Source: Opitutus sp. GAS368
GTDB taxonomy: Bacteria > Verrucomicrobiota > Verrucomicrobiia > Opitutales > Opitutaceae
NCBI GenBank assembly: GCA_945903465.1
Contig: CAMDOF010000005.1
Span: 1 to 64,000 of the forward strand
Reading direction: 5' to 3'
Length of the DNA: 64,000 nt
The stretch's first letter is position 1; each line of letters begins with the position of its first letter. A model generated the notes under the pieces. The model saw only the letters and a program-made list of their open reading frames with translations. It was not told the origin of the DNA and ran no database searches. Shown piece by piece: positions 1 to 9,361 of the stretch. The position numbers and the translations under genes are program-made.

Positions 1-154
1 TGTTGCCGCCGCTGCCGGCTCCAAAGTTGTCCCTAAAAAAACCCGTCAAACGCCGCCTCACCCAACCCCGCCGCGGACGCGTTTCTCCTCCCAAATGAGC
101 GCCAACGGATCCCGCAAAATTCCGTTCGGGGAGAAAAGGAAGATCCGTCTGACG
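1..154. other. left-edge region, no supported gene
   Basis: This edge lies downstream of the minus-strand TPR gene. Two plus-strand frames are open from position 2 or 3, and one of them is rich in Lys, Arg and Pro. It could be the tail of a gene that starts outside the window, but no motif supports that. No terminator-like hairpin was recognised here. Confidence 0.2.
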
Positions 155-511
155 TTAAAGAGAGGCGGGGAGCTCGGGGTTTTTTAGTTGGTCCTTCCAT
201 CCGGCGATTTTTGCTTGGGCGCCGAAATGCTCGGCCTTGGCTTTGTCGCCCCTTTCCATCCAAATACGTGAAAGGGTGGTGTTGATAAAAAGATCGGCGG
301 GTTGGAGTGCGTGGGCGCGTTCAGCAGCGGCGAGCGCGGGATCGAGGTGGCGCACGGAGAAGTTGATCTCGGCGAGGGCGTGCCACGCGGCAAACGAATC
401 TGGGGAGGAAAGCGTGGCGTGGGCCAATTTTTGGAGGGCGGCATCGGTGTCACCGATGGCGTAGTCGGCGGTGGCATCCTCGATGAGAGACTGAAGTTCG
501 TCGCTGGTCAC
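155..511 (-). CDS. small tetratricopeptide-repeat protein
   Basis: This 118-residue protein is built almost entirely of TPR-type helix pairs. The repeats run roughly over residues 12-45, 46-79 and 80-110, with typical spacings such as AAWHALAEINF and ALAAAERAHALQP. There is no signal peptide or membrane segment, so it is probably a cytoplasmic scaffold or protein-interaction module. The partner is unknown and the neighbours (a DTW-domain enzyme upstream, the window edge downstream) do not suggest one. The plus-strand ORFs at the same place lack any repeat logic and are shadows. TPR identity is fairly safe, function is open. Confidence 0.75.
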   Translation of the reverse strand: MTSDELQSLIEDATADYAIGDTDAALQKLAHATLSSPDSFAAWHALAEINFSVRHLDPALAAAERAHALQPADLFINTTLSRIWMERGDKAKAEHFGAQAKIAGWKDQLKNPELPASL

Positions 512-701
512 GGAGGGAGAGCGTGGAGGCGTTTTTGAAAAAGAGAAGGATGGTTGCGTTAAATTTATTTTGGGGAGCTGTCGGCGAGGAAGGGATACCG
601 GCGAGGAAGATGGGGGCGGGCAGGGGGCGGTGGTTTTTCGGCCGCGCCGCGGTGGGGCGGAATTCTTTTTGAGTGGGCCTTGGGGGAGAGCCGGTGGGGC
701 G

Positions 702-1478
702 TTATGAAGAGGCGGGCGTGGGTGTGGTGGGGGGCGAGCGAAGGTCGGTGGAAGCGGGCGTTGCCGCGATCGGGGCTTGGAATACGCGGGTGCGGCGGTT
801 GGCGCTGCGACCGCTGGGGGCGGCGCGATCGGCCGGAGCGCTATAGGCGCGGCGTCGGTAGCCTGAGCGGGCGGGATCGGAGGCGCAGCGCAGTTGAAAA
901 TCCTGCATACGTTGAAAGAGGCCGAGTAATTGGGCTGGGAGCGGGTAGTGATCGAGGCCGGCGCTTTCGAGTGCGGTCAGCAGCTCATGGGTGGCCTCGA
1001 GGGTGGAGAGGCAACCGGCGTTAGGCTGTTGTTTAATCACGTAGCGGCTGGGGGCGGACGGGGTGAACATGACGCGGGGCAGGCGCTGCAGACTGGGGCT
1101 TAGCCGGAGCATTTTTCGGCCGAGGGCCCAGGTCGCATCGAGTAGGAAAACGACGAGGCGGCGCCCGGCGAAGGCGTCAGGTGGGAGCCGACCAGAGGAC
1201 AAGTTGAGAGCGTCGCGGCCGGGGTAGAGTAAGACGGGGAAATTTGCGGGATCGCGGATGAGATCCTGAACGGGGGCGTGGTTGTCAAATTCGATCCCGC
1301 AGTGCAGTTCGCTCTGCTGAAGGCACAGGTGGGTGAGCCGACCGGTGGCGGCTTTCTCCTGCTTGAATTCCTTGGGATGCATGAGAATGACGATCCGCGT
1401 GCGTGTTACCATCGGCGTGATGGAGGCGCACCAGCAGAGCGGCTTGGGCCAAAAGCACCGGTAGCAATTTTCGCGCAT
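702..1478 (-). CDS. DTW-domain protein, probable tRNA-uridine aminocarboxypropyltransferase
   Basis: The N-terminus has a Cys-rich stretch (CYRCFWPKPLCWC) typical of DTW proteins, which probably binds metal. It is followed by the LMHPKE segment near residue 33 and the signature DATW near residue 114. A later STLEATHELL segment also fits the family. Characterised members transfer the aminocarboxypropyl group of S-adenosylmethionine to uridine in the tRNA variable or D loop. The core ends near residue 195. The remaining 60 residues are rich in Arg, Pro and Ser and look disordered, which is unusual and may be a low-complexity extension or a late frameshift. The gene starts 13 bases past the kdgK terminator, so it probably has its own promoter. 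Confidence 0.8.
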   Translation of the reverse strand: MRENCYRCFWPKPLCWCASITPMVTRTRIVILMHPKEFKQEKAATGRLTHLCLQQSELHCGIEFDNHAPVQDLIRDPANFPVLLYPGRDALNLSSGRLPPDAFAGRRLVVFLLDATWALGRKMLRLSPSLQRLPRVMFTPSAPSRYVIKQQPNAGCLSTLEATHELLTALESAGLDHYPLPAQLLGLFQRMQDFQLRCASDPARSGYRRRAYSAPADRAAPSGRSANRRTRVFQAPIAATPASTDLRSPPTTPTPASS

Positions 1479-1490
1479 GAAGTCAGATTG

Positions 1491-1524
1491 GAAAAAGAAA
1501 AGCCCGGGAGGTTGGGCCCGGGCT
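1491..1524 (-). terminator. rho-independent terminator of the sugar kinase gene
   Basis: A perfect 8-bp stem (AGCCCGGG / CCCGGGCT, loop of 8) lies just downstream of the kinase stop codon. On the minus strand it is followed by TTTTCTTTTT. Stem and T-run together form a canonical intrinsic terminator that separates the kinase from the DTW gene. Confidence 0.85.
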
Positions 1525-1564
1525 GGGAGGGACGGAGCGCGAGCGCCCGCGTCGACGGGGAGGA

Positions 1565-2659
<1,095 letters not shown>

Positions 2660-2843
2660 GGATTCGAAAAAAAGAATGAGCGGGGAGCGAAAACGGATGG
2701 GGCGGGAGGGTCAACCGCGCACTCTGGATTCTGTTTAGGATTTTAGGCCTAGGGCGTGGTGGGGTAGATCAAGGAAAGTATTTTGGAATTCAGCCCCTTT
2801 GACCTTGCGCTGGCGTCATGGTGAAGGGGGTGGTGGAACGTGG

Positions 2844-2950
2844 GACGATCTTCTTGGCGGATGATTTCATAATAAATGGGTCTGGGACCGCAAAGCCAAG
2901 CGAGACGGCGACACGACGATCTTCTTGGCGGATGATTTCATAATAAATGG
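2844..2950. repeat. two-copy 36-bp direct repeat with 35-bp spacer
   Basis: Positions 2844-2879 and 2915-2950 are identical over 36 bases (GACGATCTTCTTGGCGGATG..., period 71). The 35-bp segment between them is unrelated to the sequence that follows the second copy, so this is not a simple tandem duplication. The size is CRISPR-like, but only two copies are seen, there is no cas gene, and the repeat has no clear dyad. It lies between kdgK and a TBDR gene in a 746-base gap. Confidence 0.7.
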
Positions 2951-3366
2951 TAGGAGCGAGCGACCTGACAAACGAACAGGGGCAGCGGAATAACCCCTGA
3001 TTCCCTGTGCCGGCCTTGGCTTGGTTGGGGGGGGGAGCTGCCAAAAAAAATGATTGAGCCGACGGGCGGACTTTGGGGTGAAGGGGCCGTGCACGATGGG
3101 ATGGCGCATGGGCCAGCCGTGGCCTCTTTGGTGAGTGCAGTCGTGGTCGAGAATCACGGCCCAGTCGCGTTCTGGCGGAGATCTTCGACGTCCCGTGATC
3201 AGGCGCGCGCTTGGGCAAGGTGGTCATCGACAAATTCCAAGAAACCGCATTTTTTTAAAGGTGCATGAGCATCATGCGGGTAGTTTACCCAGGTGCCGGC
3301 TAAAGTTCGATTTTGGGGCGACGGCTCCTCGAAGACTGGATTTTCAGGGGCTGAGGGATTACCGAC
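2951..3366. other. intergenic stretch without a supported gene
   Basis: This part of the gap between the kdgK gene and the TBDR gene contains homopolymer runs (a run of nine G near 3030 and runs of A and T) and short overlapping ORFs with no recognisable motif. I see no RNA gene signature. Confidence 0.5.
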
Positions 3367-3398
3367 AAAAAGCCACCGGCCCGACTAACGTCGGCCCG
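3367..3398 (-). terminator. probable terminator of the TBDR gene
   Basis: Just past the TBDR stop, a GC-rich imperfect dyad (GGCCCGAC TAAC GTCGGCCC) is followed on the minus strand by GGTGGCTTTTT. The stem has a bulge and the T-run is short, so strength is uncertain. Confidence 0.4.
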
Positions 3399-3405
3399 CG
3401 TCCGC

Positions 3406-6069
3406 TCAGAAATCCACCATGAGGGTGAAGCGGAAGCTCCGCGGCGGACCCCACGACCCGGTCGTCGTGGTGGCGGAGAGGGAGTAGTCTTTATCGAGCA
3501 GGTTATCCACGTTGATCGCGAAGGTGGTTATACGCGCGAAAATTTTCGCGCGATAACCGGCCAGCGCGGTCACCACGAAATACTGGGGCGACCACAGCGA
3601 CTGGACCGTGCCGCCCTGCACGATGACGGCGTTGCCGCGAAAGGTGGGCTGGCGCCAGTTGGCCCCGCCGCCGACGTAGAGGCCCTTCAGCGCGCCATGG
3701 GTGAATTCGTAGCGCGTGAAGATGTTGGCGCGCGTCTTGGTGAAACCGGCGTTGGGCACGCCCTCGGGAAACGTGAGGAGAAACGCGTCGAGGAGCGGCG
3801 TGGGCTGCCTCAACGCCTTGGCCTCGGCTTGGAAACTTTTTAGCAACGGCAGGCGCTTCTCGGTAACGAGTTTATTGGTCGCAGCGTTGAGGATGAGCCG
3901 CCAGGTGCGCGTGAGGTTGGCGACGAGTTCGAGCTCGTAGCCGCTGGTCTTGAGATGCTGGTAGTCTTGTCCGGTGGAGTTAAACGTTGTCGGGAAAACC
4001 GCCGAAATTTCGTCGCGGATCGCGATGGCGGGCGCGGGTGCGATGCGGGCGTTCGGTTGAAAATTATCGTAGTAGGTGCCGTTCACCTCCATCCGTCCGC
4101 GAAATAGGCTGAGGCGGATCGAGGCGTCCTGGCCCTGGCCGGTCTGGATTTCCTGTTTTTTGCCCGGAGTAAACAAATCGGCGCCCTCGCCGGCGGAGAT
4201 GCGAAATGACTGCGCGCGGTTAACGGCGAATGCGAGGGTGTCGTTGACGCGGAAAACGACGCCGTAGTTGGAGCCGTCGACACGGTAGTTGACGAATGCG
4301 GGATTCGGCGTCGGGGCGAAGGCACCGGGCACGAGTTCGTTCACCCACGCATTCTTAATCGGTTGCACGAGACCGACGGTGGTCCTCATGTTGAAGTGGT
4401 CCTGCCGGTAGCCGAGGAGCGTGAAGAAGTGGTTGTTGAAATAGCTGCCCGAGGCGCCGACGCCCACCGACGGAATGTAGAAACGCCGTTGGATAAAATT
4501 GCCGGTTGCCGGCACGCCGTTTGACAGATCGGGGAACCACGCGGACACACCGGGCACGGGCCCAAGGTCGCCGGTGATGCGGGCGTCGTCGCCGTCGCGC
4601 AGATAATAGCGGCGGATGAAGCGGTTGTTCGTAAACGTGGCGCGGTTGGCGGTGAACGCCGCCGGCGTGACTGCTGGGTTGATCGCGCCCTGCCAAGCGG
4701 GATTCGCGGGGTCGATGTATTCGCCGTATTTTGGCCGTTTCTGGCCGGGGTTGTCCTGATGCTGCTGCACGTTGAAGGCGAACTGCTGTTTCATCCACTT
4801 TGTGTTGAGATCATAGATGGCGGAGAGGCGCATATCGCGGACGATGTTACCGCTGAGGAAATCGGTGCGGAAATACTCGGAGTAGAGCTGGTTGAAATTC
4901 GGGTTGACGGACCCGTTGGGCAGGGTGGGTGAGAGATCGCGGAAGATGTTGCGCGCGGCGGCCACGCCGCGGATGTCGGTCAGGCGGTCGTAGAAATTGC
5001 CGGAAAGGAGGAGGTGAAGATTTTTCCCCACGTGCTGCTCTACCTCGAGCGTGACCGTGTTGTAGTTGTCGAGGGAAGTGTTGTGGGGGCCGGCGACGTG
5101 GAGACCGCGTGGCACGATCGCAGCGTCGATTGCGGTGAGCCCGGTGCCGTTGCTCCGGCGTTGGCCGGTGGCGCGATAGGCGACGCCGGTGGCGGGGAGG
5201 TAAATGAGACCGCCGGCTGCGGCCAGAGTGGACACGTTGGTGAACGAATAGTTTTCGAGGAACAGCCCCATCGAGTTGACGGATTTCGTGGCGGAGTGCT
5301 CGACCATCACGCTGATGGAGGTCGAGTGAAACGGGCGCCAGGTGACGGCGCCGTACAGCCCGCGGATGCCGCGGCTCTGGTTATCGGCCCAGCCGTCGCT
5401 GTCGCTGACCACGGCAGAGAAACGCAGTGCGAGCCGGTCGCGCTGGAGCACGCGGTTGAGGTCGACCTCGACCCGGCGGAGGTTGTGGCCGGAAAGTTCG
5501 TCGGTGCCGCCGCCGAAAATGAGCTTAGCGCGCGTGAGGTTGCGCGTGAAGAGGCCGCGTTTGCTGACCAGGTTGTTGGCGCCGCCGAGATCGGCTTCGC
5601 CGTAGAGAAAAGCGTTGGGGCCGCGGAGGATTTCGACGCGCTCGGTGGCAAACGAGTCCATCGGCGAATACCAGATCCAACCGTTGCGCAGGGCGAAGCT
5701 GTTGCGGACGCCGCGGAAGACGAGCTGGTTCGGTTGCGCAGGATCGGGGCTCTGCTCGCCGGTGACGAACCACCGCGACATCTCCTCGATGTTGAGCACG
5801 CCGAGATCCTCGATCAGCTGCGAATTCATGATCGAGATCGAGTTGGCGACGTTCTTCAGTTCCTGCACGGTTCTCATGCCGGATGTGGTCTGCATTGACT
5901 CGTAGCCGAGGTCCTTTTCCTCCGTGACCACGAAGATCGAGAGCTGGACGGCGTCAGCTTTCGCGGGGGTCTTCTCCGCGGGATTGGCCGGCGCTGCCTG
6001 GGCGATGGCCACGGCGGGTGTCAGCAGGCAGAGGCATGAAATCGCGAGGGCGGCGAGGCGGATATTCAT
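3406..6069 (-). CDS. TonB-dependent outer-membrane receptor
   Basis: This 887-residue protein begins with a clear signal peptide of about 24 residues. A short linker containing VQLSIFVVTEE leads into the plug domain at residues 60-190, which includes FRGVRNSFALRNG and VEILRGPNAFLYGEADLGG, both typical plug motifs. A 22-strand barrel follows and ends in the aromatic residue F (TLMVDF), as outer-membrane barrels do. There is no N-terminal carboxypeptidase-regulatory domain, which sets it apart from the larger TBDRs further right. Family members import siderophores or oligosaccharides using TonB energy. No neighbouring gene identifies the ligand. It is followed by a probable terminator and preceded by a long repeat-rich non-coding region. 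Confidence 0.9.
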   Translation of the reverse strand: MNIRLAALAISCLCLLTPAVAIAQAAPANPAEKTPAKADAVQLSIFVVTEEKDLGYESMQTTSGMRTVQELKNVANSISIMNSQLIEDLGVLNIEEMSRWFVTGEQSPDPAQPNQLVFRGVRNSFALRNGWIWYSPMDSFATERVEILRGPNAFLYGEADLGGANNLVSKRGLFTRNLTRAKLIFGGGTDELSGHNLRRVEVDLNRVLQRDRLALRFSAVVSDSDGWADNQSRGIRGLYGAVTWRPFHSTSISVMVEHSATKSVNSMGLFLENYSFTNVSTLAAAGGLIYLPATGVAYRATGQRRSNGTGLTAIDAAIVPRGLHVAGPHNTSLDNYNTVTLEVEQHVGKNLHLLLSGNFYDRLTDIRGVAAARNIFRDLSPTLPNGSVNPNFNQLYSEYFRTDFLSGNIVRDMRLSAIYDLNTKWMKQQFAFNVQQHQDNPGQKRPKYGEYIDPANPAWQGAINPAVTPAAFTANRATFTNNRFIRRYYLRDGDDARITGDLGPVPGVSAWFPDLSNGVPATGNFIQRRFYIPSVGVGASGSYFNNHFFTLLGYRQDHFNMRTTVGLVQPIKNAWVNELVPGAFAPTPNPAFVNYRVDGSNYGVVFRVNDTLAFAVNRAQSFRISAGEGADLFTPGKKQEIQTGQGQDASIRLSLFRGRMEVNGTYYDNFQPNARIAPAPAIAIRDEISAVFPTTFNSTGQDYQHLKTSGYELELVANLTRTWRLILNAATNKLVTEKRLPLLKSFQAEAKALRQPTPLLDAFLLTFPEGVPNAGFTKTRANIFTRYEFTHGALKGLYVGGGANWRQPTFRGNAVIVQGGTVQSLWSPQYFVVTALAGYRAKIFARITTFAINVDNLLDKDYSLSATTTTGSWGPPRSFRFTLMVDF

Positions 6070-6128
6070 AGTTGGAGTGGCGCGAGAGTCGGCACGCTAT
6101 GCGGTGCGGATGACGAATTCGATTGGGA

Positions 6129-6140
6129 CGATCGCGATCG
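6129..6140. promoter_or_regulatory. 12-bp perfect palindrome upstream of the TBDR gene
   Basis: CGATCGCGATCG lies about 60 bases upstream of the TBDR start codon, where an operator would be expected. It is self-complementary, but GC-rich palindromes of this kind also arise by chance. Confidence 0.25.
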
Positions 6141-6205
6141 GCACGGTTAACGATCAACTTCAAGAAGGTTGAGACGCAAGGTTTGAGGTAAAGAGGTCTG
6201 AGAAG

Positions 6206-6315
6206 ATTACAGCGAGGGAGTCCGAACCGAGGATTGTTCTGGGAAAATGCATTTCCACCGCCGTTTGCGGTGGTTTTATTGCAGCGAGGGAGTCCGAACG
6301 GAGGATTGTGCTGGG
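6206..6315. repeat. two-copy 38-bp direct repeat flanking a hairpin
   Basis: Positions 6206-6243 and 6278-6315 share 35 of 38 bases (core CAGCGAGGGAGTCCGAAC, period 72). The 34-bp segment between them contains a perfect hairpin. The pair lies in the 630-base non-coding stretch between two minus-strand genes. Size and spacing echo the 36-bp pair at 2844-2950, although the sequences differ. Confidence 0.75.
6255..6277 (+). terminator. hairpin with T-run between the 38-bp repeats
   Basis: A 7-bp perfect stem (CCACCGC / GCGGTGG, loop CGTTT) is followed by TTTT on the plus strand. On the minus strand the hairpin is followed by AAATGCATTTT. It has terminator form, but no plus-strand gene ends nearby, so it may be part of the repeat unit instead. 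Confidence 0.45.
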
Positions 6316-6430
6316 GCGCTGGTTGAGGATTTTCTGGGAGGCGCTGAGCTATTCGCAGGAGATCAGTGACTCATTCGTGTCCTCGGGCGATAGGATTGGG
6401 CACGGTCGTTCGGACATTCGCAGGTGCCGC

Positions 6431-6478
6431 GTGCCCAGAGGTGTGCCCAGAGGTGTGCCCAGAGGTGTGCCCAGAGGT
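6431..6478. repeat. 12-bp tandem repeat, four perfect copies
   Basis: GTGCCCAGAGGT is repeated four times without error, then breaks off. A multiple of three keeps overlapping ORFs open, which is why the track lists PRGV and GTPL repeat peptides here. No gene is supported. Apart from these repeats, the gap at 6070-6699 holds nothing I recognise. Confidence 0.9.
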
Positions 6479-6699
6479 GTGCGATTGACCGCATAAGGCC
6501 GGCTGGCCGCGATCGGCGGATTCGCCTCGGAAGCGCTGGCGGCTGCCATGCGGGCAAGCGGATGGGTGGAGCCCCGCTTTTTAGTGGAGGCCGAGGACCT
6601 GATGTTAGGGCGTTCGCGCTTGGGGCCTAAAGGGCAGCGGCGCCTCGCGAGGAGAGCAGACCGGATGCGTCCGGCGGGTAGAAAGCGTGCGGTGAAGGG

Positions 6700-6984
6700 C
6701 TAGAGCAGCGACCAATTGATGATCTGTTGGCTGGAGAACTCGAGGGTGCCGATGCGGAGACGGAGCGGGAGCCGCGGATCGAGGGGAAAGTCCGGGGCGT
6801 GAGAAAGTTCAAGGCGGCCTTGCAGATGGGCGAGGCTGTGCTGTTTCAGTTCTATTCGGACGAAATCACCCAGCGGCAGTCGCCAATGCCCGGTGATTTC
6901 GCGGTAGAAATTCGAGTGGGGATCACCGGGGAGGATCGTGGGCTCTGGACCGTCCGCAAATAAGAATTCACCCTGTCGTTCCAT
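6700..6984 (-). CDS. small hypothetical protein
   Basis: This 94-residue soluble protein begins MERQGEFLFADGPEP and is rich in alternating hydrophobic and polar residues (RIELKQHSLAHLQGRLEL), which suggests a small beta-sheet domain. I do not recognise the family. It follows the Ldh2-type dehydrogenase on the same strand after 84 bases, so it could be the last gene of that unit. Its composition looks like real protein rather than a shadow frame. The opposite-strand ORF at 6727-6963 is less convincing. Confidence 0.55.
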   Translation of the reverse strand: MERQGEFLFADGPEPTILPGDPHSNFYREITGHWRLPLGDFVRIELKQHSLAHLQGRLELSHAPDFPLDPRLPLRLRIGTLEFSSQQIINWSLL

Positions 6985-7068
6985 GATTATGGGGATGGTT
7001 TTTTATGAGCGGATGGTCCGCGGCGTCGGGGGGAAAACGACGTCGCGGAGGTAGGCTGAGGTGGGCGG

Positions 7069-8163
7069 TTATTCGGCCACTTTGAGGGTGGCGATATCCC
7101 AATGGGGTTGGCGGGTTTCGGTGGCGATTTCGTTGAAGGCGTGGATTTCGGCTTCTGAGAAGAGGAGTCCGCCATTTTGGGCGCTGCGAGCTGCGGCGGC
7201 GGCTTCGATTTGGCCGGGGAGCATGCAGGCCTCGTTACCGTGGCCGATGACGTCTTGGATGACGGCCTTGACATTTTCGCTTTGATTGCGGCCCTTGGCG
7301 AAGGCGCCAGCGTTCATGGCATCGGGGTGCCAGACTTGAAAGAAGAACGTGCAGGTGCCCTTGTCGTCGCCGACTTGATCCCAGCGATTGCGCAGGGTGG
7401 GGAGGGAGCCGCCGATGAAGGCGCTGACGATCTCGTTCATGAGGGCGAGACCGTAGCCCTTGTGGGCACCGAACGGAATGAGGTATTTGGCCTTGAGGGG
7501 ATCGGTGGTGGGGGCGCCGGATTCATCGACGGCGGCATTGGCGGGGAGAGGTTTGCCTTCGCGGGCAAGTTGCTGGACGCGACCCATGGCGACGACGGAG
7601 GTGGCCCAATCGATGACGATGGGGTAGCCGATGGCGGCGGTGGTGGGGAACCCCCACGAGTGAGGATTGGTGCCGAGCGTGGGGAATTTCCCGCCGAACG
7701 GAACGACCTCAGCGAGGGCCGCGGTGCAATTGGTGTAGGCGATGTAACCGCGTTTGGCGGCGTCCATGACGTAGCCGCCGCCCCAAAGGTAGTGGAAGGC
7801 GTTATCGACGGAGACCATACCGACGCCGTATTTGTCGGCGAGTTTGATGGCTTGTTCAATGGCGGCGTAGCCGGTGGCCTGACCGAGTTTACGATTGGCG
7901 TTCCAGACGGCGGCGCCCCGGAAGCGGGTTTTTATTTTTTCGATTTTTGCCTTGGGAATGCAACCTTGGGAGCCAGCGCCGAGCAGGTGGTCGAGGTGGA
8001 GGGCCTTGAGGCCGTTGTGGGTTCTGATACCGTGGCGGGTAGCCTCGGCGCAGAAGCGGGCGCCGGCGGTGGCCTCCGATTTTGAGTAGCCGCGTTTTTT
8101 GTAAGCGGCGGCGATGAGGGCGTTGTGTTGCTCTTCAGGTACGACGTAGAAAATTTCGCTCAT
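7069..8163 (-). CDS. Ldh2-family NAD(P)-dependent 2-hydroxyacid dehydrogenase (malate/L-lactate type)
   Basis: The track ORF runs to 8490, but homology begins at MSEIFYVVPEEQ, so the start is placed at 8163 (364 residues). The upstream extension is Ser/Pro-rich shadow sequence over the end of the neighbouring gene. Family marks include the conserved His in TRHGIRTHN, the GTNPHSWGFP segment, IDWATSVVAMG and HKGYGLALMNEIVSAF. This family, unrelated to classical lactate dehydrogenase, reduces or oxidises 2-oxo/2-hydroxy acids such as malate, ureidoglycolate or 2,3-diketogulonate. The substrate cannot be fixed from sequence. The adjacent D-hydroxyacid dehydrogenase and FAD oxidase point to hydroxyacid metabolism. 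Confidence 0.85.
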   Translation of the reverse strand: MSEIFYVVPEEQHNALIAAAYKKRGYSKSEATAGARFCAEATRHGIRTHNGLKALHLDHLLGAGSQGCIPKAKIEKIKTRFRGAAVWNANRKLGQATGYAAIEQAIKLADKYGVGMVSVDNAFHYLWGGGYVMDAAKRGYIAYTNCTAALAEVVPFGGKFPTLGTNPHSWGFPTTAAIGYPIVIDWATSVVAMGRVQQLAREGKPLPANAAVDESGAPTTDPLKAKYLIPFGAHKGYGLALMNEIVSAFIGGSLPTLRNRWDQVGDDKGTCTFFFQVWHPDAMNAGAFAKGRNQSENVKAVIQDVIGHGNEACMLPGQIEAAAAARSAQNGGLLFSEAEIHAFNEIATETRQPHWDIATLKVAE

Positions 8164-8284
8164 GAGAAAAGGAGAGGAGGGATTTGGTGGCCAAGCGGAG
8201 AGCTGGCCGGGGAAGGCGGGAAGTGAGGATGGGAGACGTGAGGAGGGAGAGCGGAAGCTTCGCCTCGGAAAAGATGAAGTGAGT

Positions 8285-9265
8285 TTAGAGGACCTTGGAG
8301 ACCGGCACCTCGGGGTTGATCTGGGCGAGGGGTTTTTCCCCGTGCAGGGCGCGGATGAGGTTGGTAACGGCGGCGACAGCCTGGCGTTGCACGCTCTCGT
8401 GGGTGCGGGAGCCGATGTGGGGAGTGACGATGGCGTTGGGCAATTTGAGCAACGGGTGATCGGCGGCCGGAGGTTCTTCGTCGAGGACATCGGTCCCGTA
8501 GCCGCCGACCTGGCCGGATTGGAGGGCCGCGACGATATCGGCGGTGTGGACGATTTCGCCGCGGGCGCAATTGAGGATGATGACGCCCTTTTTCATTTTG
8601 GGGAGTGATTTGGCGCTAATCATATCACGTGTTTCCGGGGTGAGATTAGTGTGGAGGGAAAGGTAGTCGGCGGCGGCGTAGACCTCGTCGAGGGTGTTGC
8701 TGCGTTTTACCTGGTGGGCGGCGGCGAATTTTTCATCCCAGTAGAGATCGAAGCCGACCACGTTCATACCGAAGGCGCGGGCGCGGACGGCGACCTCTTT
8801 GCCGATCCGGCCAAGGCCGATGATACCAATGGTTTTCTCAAGCAATTCGCGGCCGGTTTTGCGTTTCCAACCGCCTGAGCGAGTGGAGTCTGTATGGAAA
8901 AAGAAGTTTTTCTCGAGGGCGAGCAGCAGCAGGAACGTGTGCTCGGCGACGGTGGTGTGATTGACGCCGGGGGTGAAAAGTAAAGGGATGCCGAATTCGG
9001 TGCACGCCTTCACATCGATTTTATCGACGCCGATCCCGTACTTGGAAAGGACCTTGAGCTTGGGACGGGCCTTTTCGAGAACGGCCCGCGTGATCATATC
9101 GTCGCCGCAGATGTAGCCATCGACCTCGCCGACGGCTGCGAGGGTATCGGCCTCGTTGAGCGGTCCGCGGGCGCGGATAATTTCCCAACCGGTGGCGGCG
9201 AGGAGTTTATGGTGTTCGCCTGGGGTATCTTGGAACGAAGTGGTGGTGAGAAGAATTTTGGTCAT
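8285..9265 (-). CDS. D-isomer-specific 2-hydroxyacid dehydrogenase (3-phosphoglycerate dehydrogenase-like)
   Basis: The start is placed at MTKILLTTTSF (9265), since the first 21 residues of the track ORF are not family-like. The 326-residue product has a substrate domain, then the NAD-binding signature GIIGLGRIGKEV near residue 145. The catalytic Arg lies in NCARGEIV, the Glu in DVLDEEPP and the His in TPHIGSRTHES. There is no C-terminal ACT domain, so it is the short form that also includes glyoxylate and hydroxypyruvate reductases. It is co-directional with the Ldh2-type gene 121 bases downstream and divergent from the FAD oxidase gene, with 96 bases between start codons, so the promoters are back to back. 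Confidence 0.85.
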   Translation of the reverse strand: MTKILLTTTSFQDTPGEHHKLLAATGWEIIRARGPLNEADTLAAVGEVDGYICGDDMITRAVLEKARPKLKVLSKYGIGVDKIDVKACTEFGIPLLFTPGVNHTTVAEHTFLLLLALEKNFFFHTDSTRSGGWKRKTGRELLEKTIGIIGLGRIGKEVAVRARAFGMNVVGFDLYWDEKFAAAHQVKRSNTLDEVYAAADYLSLHTNLTPETRDMISAKSLPKMKKGVIILNCARGEIVHTADIVAALQSGQVGGYGTDVLDEEPPAADHPLLKLPNAIVTPHIGSRTHESVQRQAVAAVTNLIRALHGEKPLAQINPEVPVSKVL

Positions 9266-9361
9266 AGCGGCAGAACGGTTGTTTTTGCACACGAGGCGAC
9301 GAGAGGGAAGCGAAACTTTGCAGTACAAACGATGGACGTGGCTTGCGCGCGGGGAGGGTGC

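Noticed and set aside
2844-2950. Calling the 36-bp pair a CRISPR array
   Set aside because: Only two repeats and no cas genes are present in 64 kb. It is listed as a repeat only.
2790-3233. Minus-strand ORFs over the 36-bp repeats (2790-3233 and 2867-3157)
   Set aside because: They overlap each other in different frames, contain the repeat as IMKSSAKKIV-type peptides and have no recognisable domain or start context.
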